NCBI RefSeq assembly: GCF_020711235.1
Contig: NZ_JAJFAV010000016.1
Span: 1 to 64,000, forward strand
Length of the DNA stretch: 64,000 nt
Direction: 5' to 3'
From: Hymenobacter sp. 15J16-1T3B
Lineage (GTDB): Bacteria > Bacteroidota > Bacteroidia > Cytophagales > Hymenobacteraceae
In this document: piece by piece, positions 48,346-58,235 of the stretch
Layout of the letters: each line of letters opens with the position of its first letter
How positions within the stretch are numbered: the stretch's first letter is position 1
Program-made: the position numbers and the translations under genes
The notes under the pieces: model-generated
The model's input: the letters and a program-made list of their open reading frames with translations, nothing else
Told to the model about the DNA's origin: nothing
Databases searched by the model: none

Positions 48346-49635
48346 TTAGAGCGGGTGTTCCAACCGCTGACAGTAAGCCACCACCAGCTTAAATAAGCCC
48401 GCGAAGCCCGAAAGCGGGAGCGTTTCGGCCCGGTCAAATACATCGTGGTAGTAGGTGGGCGTGCCGCGCAGATACAGGAAAAAAGCGGGCACCCCGGCTT
48501 CCGAAAACGGATAGTGGTCGGAATTGGCGGCCCGGCCCCGCGGGGCCAGCGCGGGCAGGTGGCCGCCGGCCGCATTCAGGCGTTCGAGTAGCTGGTATTC
48601 CCGCTCGTGCACCTTGCCGTTGACGACGGTAGCGCCGGCTTGCCCGGTGCCCTCTAAATCGAGGTTGATGAGAAAACGGATGCGGTCGAGCGGAAGCAGG
48701 GGATGAGCCACAAAATAGCGCGAACCGACGAGCCCGGCCTCCTCGGCCCCGAAAGCCAGAAACGCCACGGAGTACCGCGGGCGGTTGGCGGGCTGCGCGT
48801 AGTGCGCCGCCAGCTCCAGCAGCAGGGCCGTGCCGCTGGCGTTGTCGTTGGCGCCGGGAAAATACGCCCGGCGGCCCATCCGACCGAGGTGGTCGTAGTG
48901 GGCCGTCACGACTACAAAGGAATCAGGTTGCACGGCCCCGCGCACCACGCCCACGACGTTTTGCGTCGGGTAAGCCGGCTGCAGTCGGGCTTCCACGGCC
49001 AGCTCAACCGGGGCCGGCGTGGCGGGCCAGCGGGCTGCCAGCACCTGTACCTGCACCTGCTCGGCTTGCTCGGGCGCCAGCGAAGCAGTGAGCTTGGCGG
49101 GCACCAACTCGATGCGGGCCGCCGCTTCGGCTACGCGCTGGGCAAACACATCGGGTAAGGTGCGCAGGCGCTCTGCGTCGCGCTGGCGCAATACTACGAT
49201 TCGGCCCTCAAGCGGGGCGCTCAGGAACCGTTGGCCGGCTGCCTCATCGGTAAAGATGAGGGTGTCGAGCTGAATCGGCTGGCCGCGCAGCTGGCCCGGT
49301 CCGGAGCCGGGAGCGGCAATGAAGTCGGCGCCCGGCCGAAGCTGCTGCCGCCCAACGCGCAGGCGGAGCCGCCCAGGAAAGGTGTTGACGTCGAGCGTGA
49401 ACGGCTGAAAATACCCCAGCGCCAGCGGCTGTAGGCCCAAGGCCGCAAAGCGCTGACGCAGGTAGTCGGCGGCGCGCCGTTCGCCTTGCTGCACGTAGCC
49501 GCGGCCGTGCAGGCGGGGGCTGGCCAGAAAAGTCACGGTTTTGCGGGCGCGGGCCATGTCCTGTGCCTGCGCGGGAAGCAGCGCTGGTAACAGGCAGCCC
49601 AGGGCTACTGCGGCAATACGATGGGGGAGAGGCAT
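48346..49635 (-). CDS. Secreted M28 family zinc aminopeptidase
   Basis: The 429-residue protein has a signal peptide (MPLPHRIAAVALGCLLPALL...AQAQ) and a peptidase M28 domain with all zinc ligands: His in VTAHYDHLG near residue 242, Asp in GANDNASGTA near 257, Glu pair in GAEEAGLVGS near 292, Asp in INLDLEGTG, and a late His in YYHDVFD near 407. It releases N-terminal amino acids from peptides in the periplasm or outside the cell. No T9SS tail is present. I chose ATG 49635 because the signal peptide begins there; the frame extends to 49674. It is last in the run gcvH-vanZ-M28, with a 40-base gap after vanZ. Confidence 0.9.
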   Translation of the reverse strand: MPLPHRIAAVALGCLLPALLPAQAQDMARARKTVTFLASPRLHGRGYVQQGERRAADYLRQRFAALGLQPLALGYFQPFTLDVNTFPGRLRLRVGRQQLRPGADFIAAPGSGPGQLRGQPIQLDTLIFTDEAAGQRFLSAPLEGRIVVLRQRDAERLRTLPDVFAQRVAEAAARIELVPAKLTASLAPEQAEQVQVQVLAARWPATPAPVELAVEARLQPAYPTQNVVGVVRGAVQPDSFVVVTAHYDHLGRMGRRAYFPGANDNASGTALLLELAAHYAQPANRPRYSVAFLAFGAEEAGLVGSRYFVAHPLLPLDRIRFLINLDLEGTGQAGATVVNGKVHEREYQLLERLNAAGGHLPALAPRGRAANSDHYPFSEAGVPAFFLYLRGTPTYYHDVFDRAETLPLSGFAGLFKLVVAYCQRLEHPL

Positions 49636-49675
49636 GGCGACGAACAAACGGTGCGCAACTACGGGTAGCACCACT

Positions 49676-50077
49676 TTACGCAGCCGCCGGCAGCACGTCC
49701 CACCAACGGCGCGTCCAGTGCATGAAGGCCAAGCCGGCCACAGTGCCCAGGGCGTCGCTAATCATATCGGTCCACTCGCCGAGGCGGCCCAGGTCCATGA
49801 GCGTTTGGGTTAGCTCGATGAAGGCGCCCAGCAGCAGGCACACCACAAGCGTCCACAAGAAAGCCCGGTGGCGCAGGCTCGGAAAGAGCCGCTGCCACCG
49901 GGCCGTCAGGACGTAGAGGACCGCCGTTACCACGAAGATGCCGGCGTGCGCGGCCGTGTCGAACGAGAGCAGCTCCCACTCGGGCAGGGGCGGCAGTTGG
50001 TCGAGCGGGCTGAGGGTGCCCCAGAGCATGAAGGCCGTCCAAGCCAGGGCGACCAACGCCGTCAGCACGCGCAGCAT
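49676..50077 (-). CDS. VanZ-like family membrane protein
   Basis: The 133-residue protein has four hydrophobic helices and the VanZ-like pattern: WTAFMLWGTLSPLDQLP, FDTAAHAGIFVVTAVL near residue 40 (conserved D-x-x-x-H), LLLGAFIELTQTLMDLGR near 83 and the helix end EWTDMISDALGTVAGL. VanZ relatives are linked to teicoplanin resistance in enterococci, but in Bacteroidota this gene is simply a conserved neighbour of gcvH and sprA; its role is unknown. It begins 15 bases after the gcvH stop and is probably co-transcribed with it. Confidence 0.9.
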   Translation of the reverse strand: MLRVLTALVALAWTAFMLWGTLSPLDQLPPLPEWELLSFDTAAHAGIFVVTAVLYVLTARWQRLFPSLRHRAFLWTLVVCLLLGAFIELTQTLMDLGRLGEWTDMISDALGTVAGLAFMHWTRRWWDVLPAAA

Positions 50078-50092
50078 GAGGGGCAGCGCAGC

Positions 50093-50473
50093 TTAAGCGC
50101 CTACCAGCTCGCCGTAGGCCTCTGCCGACAGCAGCCCTTCGAGCTCGGTCTGGTTGCCGACGCTCATCTTGATCATCCACCCGTCGCCGTAGGGGTCGGA
50201 GTTGACGGTTTCGGGCGCGTCGTTGAGCTTGGGGTTCACTTCCAGCACGGTACCGCTGAGGGGGCTGAACAGGTCCGAAACGGTCTTTACAGCTTCCACC
50301 GTGCCGAACACTTCGTCTTTGCTGACGTCCTTGTCGGCCGAATCAATGTCCACGTACACGATGTCGCCCAGTTCTTTCTGCGCAAAATCGGTGATGCCCA
50401 CGTAGGCTACGTCGCCTTCGATGCGGACCCACTCGTGTTCTTTGGTGTACTTCAGGTTAGCCGGGAGGTTCAT
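50093..50473 (-). CDS. gcvH: Glycine cleavage system protein H
   Basis: The 126-residue protein is a complete H protein: [20 protein letters not shown] start, [18 protein letters not shown], the lipoyl-lysine K63 in [18 protein letters not shown], and the C-terminal helix [16 protein letters not shown]. It carries the lipoyl arm that shuttles the aminomethyl group between the P, T and L proteins of glycine cleavage. Those genes are not in the window. It is preceded by a promoter box at 50521-50528. ATG 50473 is chosen over an in-frame TTG at 50482 because it gives the standard length. Confidence 0.96.
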   Translation of the reverse strand: MNLPANLKYTKEHEWVRIEGDVAYVGITDFAQKELGDIVYVDIDSADKDVSKDEVFGTVEAVKTVSDLFSPLSGTVLEVNPKLNDAPETVNSDPYGDGWMIKMSVGNQTELEGLLSAEAYGELVGA

Positions 50474-50520
50474 ATTGGGCAAGCTGGGAAATGGAGTGTA
50501 TGCCCGCCACCGCGGGCGGT

Positions 50521-50528
50521 CAAAGGTA
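50521..50528 (-). promoter_or_regulatory. Promoter -7 box of gcvH-vanZ-M28
   Basis: The minus strand reads TACCTTTG, a perfect box, 48 bases before the gcvH ATG. Just upstream lies an 11-base direct repeat gaaatggtgag (two copies near 50536-50563) of unknown meaning. Confidence 0.6.
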
Positions 50529-50592
50529 AGAAAAGGTGAAATGGTGAGATAGGGAAATGGTGAGTTTGATGTTCATCCAATTTCAAATACGC

Positions 50593-50628
50593 AAACGGCC
50601 CCGGTAGCTGCTGCTACCGGGGCCGTTT
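50593..50628 (-). terminator. Terminator of sprA
   Basis: A perfect 16-base stem (50593-50608 with 50613-50628) and four-base loop lie 51 bases after the sprA stop; the ends AAA/TTT give a short U-tract in both directions. Confidence 0.9.
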
Positions 50629-50678
50629 AGGGCCACGCTATTGGGACGACGGGGCCGTCAACTCTCTCCGCTGCGTGA

Positions 50679-53600
50679 CTACTGCGACAGGCTGTAGCGC
50701 AGCTGAATGCCGCCTTCGGTGGCCGCGTTCTTGAAGGAGGTGGTGCCGCCGCGGGGCTGCGACACGTTGCGGGTGAAGAAGAACTGCAGGTTCAGGCGCT
50801 GGTTGATAACGTAGTCGATGGTCGGGCGCAGCTGCACCTGGCGGTTGCCGTTGGTGACCTGCTGGGTGGCGGTGCCCGGGGCGCCCTCCGAGCCGGGGGT
50901 GGTGGGAGTGCCCAAGGTGGGCGCCACCACGTCCACGATGCTGCGCTGAATGGTCACGTTGTCGCGGATGGAGAGGTCCAGGCGCATGTTCAACTCGTTG
51001 CGCAGGATGCGCTGCTCCCCACCGATGCGGAACGGAATGCGGAAGCGGTTGGTGGTGTAGCCAAAGCCGATGGTCAGCGTTTTGTTGCGCAGCTCGGTAA
51101 TCTGGGCGTTGGTGGTGTTCAGCGCCAGCATGCGGTCCAGGCCGTAGTCCACGCTGCCGTTGATTTTCTCCAGCGTCTGGAAGTTCACGCCCACCAGCGG
51201 AGCCAGGCGCTCCGACACCGTCACCTGGTTGATGATGTAGTACGGAATGTACTGGTTCTGCTCGTTCACCTTCTCGGCCAAGCCTGCGGGTTCGGCGTTG
51301 TACTGGGTGGATGTGGTGTAGCCCAGCACCTGGTAGTCGGCCGCGTAGGAGTGGCGGATGGCCACCGAGCGGAAGTACTTCTGCACCAGCGGCAGGTTCG
51401 AGAGGCCGTTGTAGTCGACGCGCCAGTTCGGGAGCGGAATCACGCTGAACGGGTCGAATTTCTTAGTCGACACATTCGCCGACGACTTGCCGCGGTACGC
51501 GTCGAGGAAGGCCGGGATGAGCACGTCCTGCGAGTTGTAGCCGTAGAGGCCGCCGTTGGGGTTTTCGCTCTGCAAGCGGTTGCGGGCCAAGCGGCGGTTT
51601 TCCACGAACCGGTCGAAGGCCGCCGAAGTGTTGTTCTTGCGCAGGTCGCCAAACAGGGTGTTGACGGCAATGAAGGTAGTGCTGAACGAACCGGACCCCA
51701 GCGGAATCAGCGTGTTGGGGTCGACCACCGTCGAGGTCGGCTGCAGCGTCGTCGTGTCGACCGGCACGCGGTAGAAGGTTTCGCGGTTGCGCACCTTCTG
51801 CTGCCGGGCTTCCACCTGGATGTTGAAGTCGCGAATCGGCTCTAGCGAGGTGCGCAGCTGCAGGTTTTCGGTGCGCAGCGAGCTGAGCGGGGTGTTCAGC
51901 AGGTCGCTGCGCTGGGTGTACCAACCGCGGGTGCTGGCTAGGTCGTAGAGGTCCTGCAGCTCGTACTGCTGGCCCAGGATGAAAGGCACGCCCGGGGCCG
52001 TGAAGTCGCTGTTCAGGCCGAACAGGCGCGTTTTGGGCAGGTAGCCCGGCAGCAGCATGCCGGCCGTGCGGGTGTAGGTAAAGTTCAGCGAGCGGGCCGT
52101 CATCAACGAGCGGAGCACCGCCTTGAGCACGCGCAGTTCGGGGCCCTTGGCCGTGTCGGCCGCGGCGGTGCCCTGGTCTTTGCCTTTGGTTTCCGGGGCT
52201 TCGTTGCCGCGGCGCAGGCGGTCCATGGTGCTCTGCCCGGCCGCGGCGCCCTGGCCCTTGGCCCCGCCGGCCGGGGCGTTGTTAATGATGTTGAGGAACT
52301 TGACCTTGTTGTAGAGCTTCACCAGGTCGATGCGGCCGTTGACGTTGATGTCGCGGCTGTTCTGAATGGTGTTGCCGATGTTGACGCGCTGCGTGGCCGT
52401 GTCGCCCAGGCCGCCCAAGGGGGCGCGGATGGCCGTCGAGGCCGCCTGCCAGCTGTAGTTGGCCGAGTAACGGGTGTCGGCCGACAGCCAGTCGGTGAGC
52501 GGGAACTTGTCGAGCGGCAGGCGGTAGGTCAGCGCTACGGTCTGGTTGAAGTTGGTGGTGCGGCCGCCCTTCTGCAGGTTTTTCTTGAGCAGGTCACGGT
52601 TGTCCTGGGCCACTTGCGAGTTGCCGATGGTGGGGCCGGTGCCTTCGTCGACGCTGCTGCGGTTGGTGGCGGTGTAGTCCAGGATCAGGCTCCGAGTCAA
52701 ATCCCATTTCAGGTCGTAGATGCGGTTAATGAAGAAGCTTTTCTGGAACACGCCCGGAATGCCTTCGGTCGAAGGAATCTGGCCCTGGGCCTGGGTGCGC
52801 TGCAGGAACCGCTCGTTGTAGCGGCGGTCCAGGTCGGCGCGGAAGGCAAAGCGCGAGGGCAGGGGCGTAAAGTTCAGTTCCTTCAGCAGCTTCAGGTAGG
52901 GCGAGTCGAACAGCTTCACCTTGCTCAGCGGCTCGAAGGCCTTGGGCGTGGGCTGGTAGGTGTAGGCCACCGCCCCGGTGTAGGTGCGGGTGAAGTCGCG
53001 GTCGGTCTGGATATCGGTGTGCGTGCGCTCGGTGAGCGAGTAGCTCAGCGCCAGGTTCTCGATATCGTAGGGCTTGGGCTTGCGGTCGGGGTTGGTGCGC
53101 TCCTTGCGCACGTTGAGCAAGCTGATGGACTTGCTCTTGGTCTGGTCGGTGACTTCCCGGCGGTAAGCGGTGCGGTCCTGGTCGGAGCCGAACTTGCTGT
53201 TCAGCGACTGCGTCAGCGTCATGTCCGGGTCGAGCGGGTCGTACTTCGGCGAGCGAATCTCGGCGCCCGCCTGCAGCAGCACCGGCACGCGCAGGCCCAG
53301 CTTCTCGGGCAGGAATTTCTCGGCGGCCACGGCGGCATTCACGTCGGCGCGGGCCACGTTGTCGAGCGAGCGTTGCGAGGGGCGGTCCTGCAGCGAGCCG
53401 AAGCCCACCGAGGTAAAGGCGCCCGTGGCCGTGATGTTGGCCACGTCCGCCAGGCGGGTGTTGAAGCGGGCCGTGGCGGCCCAGCCGTCGGTCTGGTCGA
53501 AGTCGCGCACCCGCAGCTCGTCGGCCCAGAGGCACAGCGACTGGTCGGGGCCCTGCCCGCCGTCCGACGGGTTCTGCACCCCGATCATCAGGCCCTGCAG

Positions 53601-56600
53601 GGCGCTCAGGTCGGGGTTGCCGAGCACGGTGATTTTGCCTTCGGCAATTTCCCCGTTGTCGAGCTTCATCTGGTAGGTGATGGTGTAGGGCACCAGCAGG
53701 CTACGGCCCTCGGCGGCGCGGCGGGCCTTGGCATCGACGAAGGCCTGCAGGGGCACGTCCACGCGGTTGGCCATAGGCCAGATGTTGTCTTCGCTCGCGT
53801 CGGTGGTCTTGGTGATGACCAGCGGCAGCGTGTACTGGTAATAGTTCTGGGTGTAGTCGGTGCCGAAGCGGATGAAGCCTTGCACCGTGCCGTCGCGCAG
53901 GTTGCGGTCCTGCGACTCGGCGTGCAGGAACATCTTCAGGCGCTTGTAGCGCAGCAGGTTCAGGCTCACGTTCTTGTAAGCCGCCTTGGCGTAGCCGTCC
54001 TTCAGGCCGTCCACGCACAGGCGCAGCGACTGTTCGTTCTGGTCGCGCACGCTCGTGGTCGAGCCGTACTCCCGGTCGCGGCGGATGCCGGGGGGCGCCA
54101 CGTACGGAATGGCCGTGCCCTGGCCGTTGGTTTGGCCGTTTTCCTCGATGCCCACCGTCGAAATGGCGAAGGCATCGGCGTCGTTGATGCAGTTGAAGCA
54201 TTGGGGCGCGCCGGGCTCGGGCAGCACCGCCAAGTAGCGGCGCCACTGGTTGGCCACGAACTGCATCTGCACGAAGCGCAGCACCGCCGGCTGGCTCCAG
54301 CCGGTCATGTACATGCGCAGGAAGCGGATGGACTTAAAGCCAAATTCCTGCTGCGCGCCCTGAATGCCGGTGTACTGGCGGATCGGAATGCGGAACTGGT
54401 ACCACGTCACGTCGTCGTTGTTGACGCGGTTGGTCACCTTGTCCACGATGAAGTTGCGGCCCACTTCCAGCTGCCCGGTCGTGCCCAGCGGAATGCGGTA
54501 CTCGTAGTACTGCTCCGTGTCGTTGATGACGTTGTCGCGGTTCAGGTCTTCCTTGTCGGGGAAGGCCGTGGAGCTCTGCGTGCCGCTGGTGGCGCGCGAG
54601 TTGCCCTCCATGCCGTTGTAGTACTTGTAGCGGCCCAGAATCTTGGTGTTGTTCTGGTCGTAGAAGCCGTCGAGGTGGTGGCGGAAGTTATCGGCCGAGG
54701 GGTCCTCGAAGTTGCCGTAGTTGCCGATGCTGCGGAAGAAGTCCTGTTCGTCGCTGCCCGTCAGCCCGTCGAGGCCGATGTCCTGCCGGTCGCGGCCGCC
54801 GGGAGCGTTGCTGAACGCGTCGGTGAGGAACTGCAGGCGCGTGGCGCGGCCCCAGATGGTGTTCTGCAGGTTGTTCTGGTCGTCGGTGTCGGGCAGGCCG
54901 TTTTCAAACTCGTACACCCCGTCGCTCAGGATGTCCTCCGAGATGGTGCCGAGGTTGAAGTACAGCTCGCCCCCGGTGGTGTTGGCCGTCTTGGGCGTGT
55001 TCGGGTCCGAGTCGTCAATAACACCGTTGGCCGAGTTGATGAACGGGTCCATCAGCCAGAACTCCAGGTACTCCACGTTGGCGTTGTCGAAATCGGTATC
55101 GAAGGTGATTTCGCGCGAGATGCCGCCGTAGTTGTTGCGGTTCAGGATGGGGTTGCTCGGATTCAGGAAGCGCCCGTCCCCCGACACGTTGGGGTTGTAG
55201 TTGTACTGCCCCCGCTCGGTGGGGTAGTAGGCCAGGTCGAAGGTGTTTTCGTAGGTGTTGCCCAGCGGCCCGTTGTCGCGGTTGGGGAATATCTCCGAGC
55301 GCGGCACGCCCCGCACGTAGTGGTTGCGCAGGTCCTCGGTGCCGATGTTGTTGGGCTTGGAGGGGCCGTTGGTGTAGTAGGTCTGGTCGATGGTGTACCA
55401 GGCAATGCGGGCCCGGGTGCTCGACACGCCCAAGCTGCGCTCGGGCAGCTGCTGTTCGCTGATGATGCGGCGCGGCGTGGCCGCCAGGCGCCAGGGGTTG
55501 GTCGTGGTGTTGTTGCCGAGGGTGTAGGGCGTGCGGGCGTTTTCGAAGTCGTCGAGGTAGGACACGCCGTCTTCGCCGCGGCCCAGCTGCGACTTGCCGG
55601 GAATAAACTGCGCAAACTCCCCGCTGAAGGCCACCGACGAGGGCGCCTTGGTGTTCACGAAGGGCAGCGCGTCGATGTACTTGGTGAGCACCCGCGACTC
55701 GCGCCGCAGGTTCATGTCCAGGCCCACGATGGTGTTGTTGCTCGGCTCGTCGCCCACGTTCACGCGGTTGATGCCGGCGGCCTGGTTTTCCAGCAGGTGC
55801 ATCACCGTGCCGCCGAAGTTCAGGTCGTCCGACACTTTGTAGTCCAGGCGCGTGCCCAGCAGCTTGCGGGGCAGCACCTGCACCACGGCGTCGCGCTCAA
55901 ACTCCACCCGCAGCTCGTTGGCCGAGTTCAGGTAGCTCGCGTTGAGGATTTTAACCTTGGCCTGGTCGTAAAATACCTGGTAATCCTGGCCTTCGGTCAG
56001 CAGCGTGGCCCCCGAGTACACCCGTACCGAGCCTTCCGGAATGCGGATGCCGGGCAGCGTAATTTCGTCGGTAGCGGTGGCCGAGTAGCGGCCTTTCAGG
56101 TAGAATTTGTCCTTTTCCTGGCGCTGCTGGGCGTCGCTCTGCACCTGCACGTACAGCTCCGGAAACACGTATTTCTGGATCAGCGCCGCCTCGGTGGTGG
56201 CGTTGAACTGCCCCCGCAAGTAGCTGCCGAAGGGCTCCACCACCGGGAAGATGATCTTGCCCAGCTCCGGGTCGATGGTCAGGCCCGGTAGGAAGTCGAA
56301 GTTGCCGTCGGAGGGCCGGTCGTTGTTGGGGTTGACGTTGTCCAGGTTCAGCACCTGGGTCAGCGGCCGGTTGACCACCCGCTCGCCTTCCTTCAGCGAG
56401 ATGATGTCCACGCCCGTCGCGTCGTCCTTGTAAATCACATCCAGGCGGAACTGGTCGCGGCTGAGCTGCGAGGCGTTCAGGGCGTAGATGTTCTTCATCA
56501 TCAGGTCGAACACCGGCAGGTTGTTGGTCTGCAGCCGGTCGTTCTGCGGGTTTTCGGTGGCCGTGGCCCGCCCCACGCCGGGGTTGGTGGCGCGCAGCAG

Positions 56601-58211
56601 CTTCAAGAACACCGAGCCGTCGTCGGGCACGTTGGAGTAGTCGTCCTGCAGCTCGCCCACTTTGTAGGTTTTGCCGTTGAAGAAGTACTCGTACGACACG
56701 GCCAGCACCTGCTCCGGCAGCAGCGGCGTGTTAAGCGAGACGTAGCCCAGCTGCGGGTTGAAGGTGTACTCGCGCGGGTCGAGCTTGCGCGCCCGCACCC
56801 GTTCGTAGTCCACGGTCTTTTCCAGTTGCAGCGTGTTCTGCAAGAAGCCGTCGATGCCCTGCGCGTCGCGGGTGGCGCCGGCGCCCGTCGTCACCGCGTC
56901 GAAGAGGTTGTTGACGTCGTTGTAGGCGGGTTGCGACTGGCGCCCGGGCCGCAGAAAGCGGCCGCGGTAGGTGCGCAGCGGCTCGCCCACGTCTTGCAGG
57001 GCCACCACGTTGCGCAGCGTCTCGGTGGTGCGGTTGTCGTTGGTCACGTACACCTCCAGGCGCCGAATTTCCACCCCGCTCTGCACCGTGGGCAGGTTGC
57101 GGAGCACGGCGTCGTACCGGTCGCGGAAAAACTGCGAGAGGAAAAAGTGGCGGTTGGCTTCGTACTGCGAGGCCTTGATTTCAAAGTTGCGCGACTGCGC
57201 CCCGTTCTGCACCGTCACCTCGTCGGCGGTGCCGCGCAGCTGGGCGGCCACGCTGGTCACGCTCAGGCGCCCAAACTGCATCTGGGTTTTCACCCCGAAC
57301 AGGTTCTGCCCGCCCTGCACCAGGGTGTTGTTCAGCGGCAACGACACGTTGCCCATCTCCACCTTGCGGATGATGTCGGTGTCGTAGCCCGTGAAGTCGG
57401 CTTTGATCTGGTTTTCAAAGTCGAAGGCCGCCCGGGTGTCGTAGTTGAACAGAATCTTCAGCTTGTCCCCGATCTGCCCGGAGAGGTTCAAATTGAAGTT
57501 CTGCTGGAAGTTGAAGTCGCCGTTGCGGCGCTGGCGCAGGGTCAGCGAGGGGTTGTCGTTGAAGTTCTGCCGCCAGCCCAGCGCAATGGTGGCCGAGCCG
57601 TTGGGCCGGATGTCGATGAACTCCCCGCCGAAGATGCGGCCCAGCGTCGGGGCCAAGTAGATTTTCGGAATCAGGCGCTTGGCCGCGGTTTCGTTGCCGG
57701 GGCCACCGGCCACGCCGCCCTCCGCCTTGTTGCGGAAATAATTGCGGATGGCCTGCTGCTCCTGCAGCTTCTGAAACTCGCTGTAGCTGAGGCGGGCCGG
57801 GTCGCGGTAGTCGATGTCTTGGCCAACATTTTCCTCCACGTCCACGTAATCCAAGGAGTCGCCCAGCGTTACCTGCGGCTTCACGTTGGCGGGCAGGGGC
57901 AGAATCAGCGGGGAGCGGCGCTGCCGTTCCGTGAGGAAGTTGCCCGAGCGGTCCGCGGGCGCCACGCGCGGGCGCCGGCTGGTGCGGTAGCGCACAGTGT
58001 CGCCGGGCACCGGCCGGGTAGTATCCGGCGGGGCTACGAGCAGGGGCGCGTGCAGACGGGACGCCTGCATCCAGCTCCAGAGCTGGGAAAACGCGAACGA
58101 ACGGCCACCCGTCGGCTCGGCCTGTGACCACCAGGTCAGCAGCGACGCAGCAACGACGGAAGAGAGGGTGGTGAGAGACTTAGTACGCGTGGTCAAGCAA
58201 GGGCGAAACAA
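50679..58211 (-). CDS. sprA: T9SS outer-membrane translocon protein SprA (Sov)
   Basis: The 2510-residue protein is a full-length SprA, the very large barrel forming the export channel of the type IX secretion system in the outer membrane. Visible are a signal-peptide-like start (LTTLSSVVAASLLTWW), the N-terminal region ENVGQDIDYRDPARLSYSEF, the repeated domain starts LAPTLGRIFGGEFIDIRPNG and FIPGKSQLGRGEDGVSYLDD, FWLMDPF, and a C-terminal region of many membrane strands ending in GGIQLRYSLSQ. The first usable start is TTG at 58211; there is no ATG that would keep the signal peptide, so a non-ATG start is likely but its exact place is uncertain. Neighbours malic enzyme, ruvA, gcvH and vanZ match the arrangement known around sprA in other Bacteroidota. 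Confidence 0.95.
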   Translation of the reverse strand: MFRPCLTTRTKSLTTLSSVVAASLLTWWSQAEPTGGRSFAFSQLWSWMQASRLHAPLLVAPPDTTRPVPGDTVRYRTSRRPRVAPADRSGNFLTERQRRSPLILPLPANVKPQVTLGDSLDYVDVEENVGQDIDYRDPARLSYSEFQKLQEQQAIRNYFRNKAEGGVAGGPGNETAAKRLIPKIYLAPTLGRIFGGEFIDIRPNGSATIALGWRQNFNDNPSLTLRQRRNGDFNFQQNFNLNLSGQIGDKLKILFNYDTRAAFDFENQIKADFTGYDTDIIRKVEMGNVSLPLNNTLVQGGQNLFGVKTQMQFGRLSVTSVAAQLRGTADEVTVQNGAQSRNFEIKASQYEANRHFFLSQFFRDRYDAVLRNLPTVQSGVEIRRLEVYVTNDNRTTETLRNVVALQDVGEPLRTYRGRFLRPGRQSQPAYNDVNNLFDAVTTGAGATRDAQGIDGFLQNTLQLEKTVDYERVRARKLDPREYTFNPQLGYVSLNTPLLPEQVLAVSYEYFFNGKTYKVGELQDDYSNVPDDGSVFLKLLRATNPGVGRATATENPQNDRLQTNNLPVFDLMMKNIYALNASQLSRDQFRLDVIYKDDATGVDIISLKEGERVVNRPLTQVLNLDNVNPNNDRPSDGNFDFLPGLTIDPELGKIIFPVVEPFGSYLRGQFNATTEAALIQKYVFPELYVQVQSDAQQRQEKDKFYLKGRYSATATDEITLPGIRIPEGSVRVYSGATLLTEGQDYQVFYDQAKVKILNASYLNSANELRVEFERDAVVQVLPRKLLGTRLDYKVSDDLNFGGTVMHLLENQAAGINRVNVGDEPSNNTIVGLDMNLRRESRVLTKYIDALPFVNTKAPSSVAFSGEFAQFIPGKSQLGRGEDGVSYLDDFENARTPYTLGNNTTTNPWRLAATPRRIISEQQLPERSLGVSSTRARIAWYTIDQTYYTNGPSKPNNIGTEDLRNHYVRGVPRSEIFPNRDNGPLGNTYENTFDLAYYPTERGQYNYNPNVSGDGRFLNPSNPILNRNNYGGISREITFDTDFDNANVEYLEFWLMDPFINSANGVIDDSDPNTPKTANTTGGELYFNLGTISEDILSDGVYEFENGLPDTDDQNNLQNTIWGRATRLQFLTDAFSNAPGGRDRQDIGLDGLTGSDEQDFFRSIGNYGNFEDPSADNFRHHLDGFYDQNNTKILGRYKYYNGMEGNSRATSGTQSSTAFPDKEDLNRDNVINDTEQYYEYRIPLGTTGQLEVGRNFIVDKVTNRVNNDDVTWYQFRIPIRQYTGIQGAQQEFGFKSIRFLRMYMTGWSQPAVLRFVQMQFVANQWRRYLAVLPEPGAPQCFNCINDADAFAISTVGIEENGQTNGQGTAIPYVAPPGIRRDREYGSTTSVRDQNEQSLRLCVDGLKDGYAKAAYKNVSLNLLRYKRLKMFLHAESQDRNLRDGTVQGFIRFGTDYTQNYYQYTLPLVITKTTDASEDNIWPMANRVDVPLQAFVDAKARRAAEGRSLLVPYTITYQMKLDNGEIAEGKITVLGNPDLSALQGLMIGVQNPSDGGQGPDQSLCLWADELRVRDFDQTDGWAATARFNTRLADVANITATGAFTSVGFGSLQDRPSQRSLDNVARADVNAAVAAEKFLPEKLGLRVPVLLQAGAEIRSPKYDPLDPDMTLTQSLNSKFGSDQDRTAYRREVTDQTKSKSISLLNVRKERTNPDRKPKPYDIENLALSYSLTERTHTDIQTDRDFTRTYTGAVAYTYQPTPKAFEPLSKVKLFDSPYLKLLKELNFTPLPSRFAFRADLDRRYNERFLQRTQAQGQIPSTEGIPGVFQKSFFINRIYDLKWDLTRSLILDYTATNRSSVDEGTGPTIGNSQVAQDNRDLLKKNLQKGGRTTNFNQTVALTYRLPLDKFPLTDWLSADTRYSANYSWQAASTAIRAPLGGLGDTATQRVNIGNTIQNSRDINVNGRIDLVKLYNKVKFLNIINNAPAGGAKGQGAAAGQSTMDRLRRGNEAPETKGKDQGTAAADTAKGPELRVLKAVLRSLMTARSLNFTYTRTAGMLLPGYLPKTRLFGLNSDFTAPGVPFILGQQYELQDLYDLASTRGWYTQRSDLLNTPLSSLRTENLQLRTSLEPIRDFNIQVEARQQKVRNRETFYRVPVDTTTLQPTSTVVDPNTLIPLGSGSFSTTFIAVNTLFGDLRKNNTSAAFDRFVENRRLARNRLQSENPNGGLYGYNSQDVLIPAFLDAYRGKSSANVSTKKFDPFSVIPLPNWRVDYNGLSNLPLVQKYFRSVAIRHSYAADYQVLGYTTSTQYNAEPAGLAEKVNEQNQYIPYYIINQVTVSERLAPLVGVNFQTLEKINGSVDYGLDRMLALNTTNAQITELRNKTLTIGFGYTTNRFRIPFRIGGEQRILRNELNMRLDLSIRDNVTIQRSIVDVVAPTLGTPTTPGSEGAPGTATQQVTNGNRQVQLRPTIDYVINQRLNLQFFFTRNVSQPRGGTTSFKNAATEGGIQLRYSLSQ

Positions 58212-58235
58212 AAGGGCCCGAGGGCCCGCGAAAAC

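Noticed and set aside
52614-56291. A frame of over 1200 codons opposite to sprA
   Set aside because: Antisense shadow of a clear sprA gene; no domain is recognised in it.
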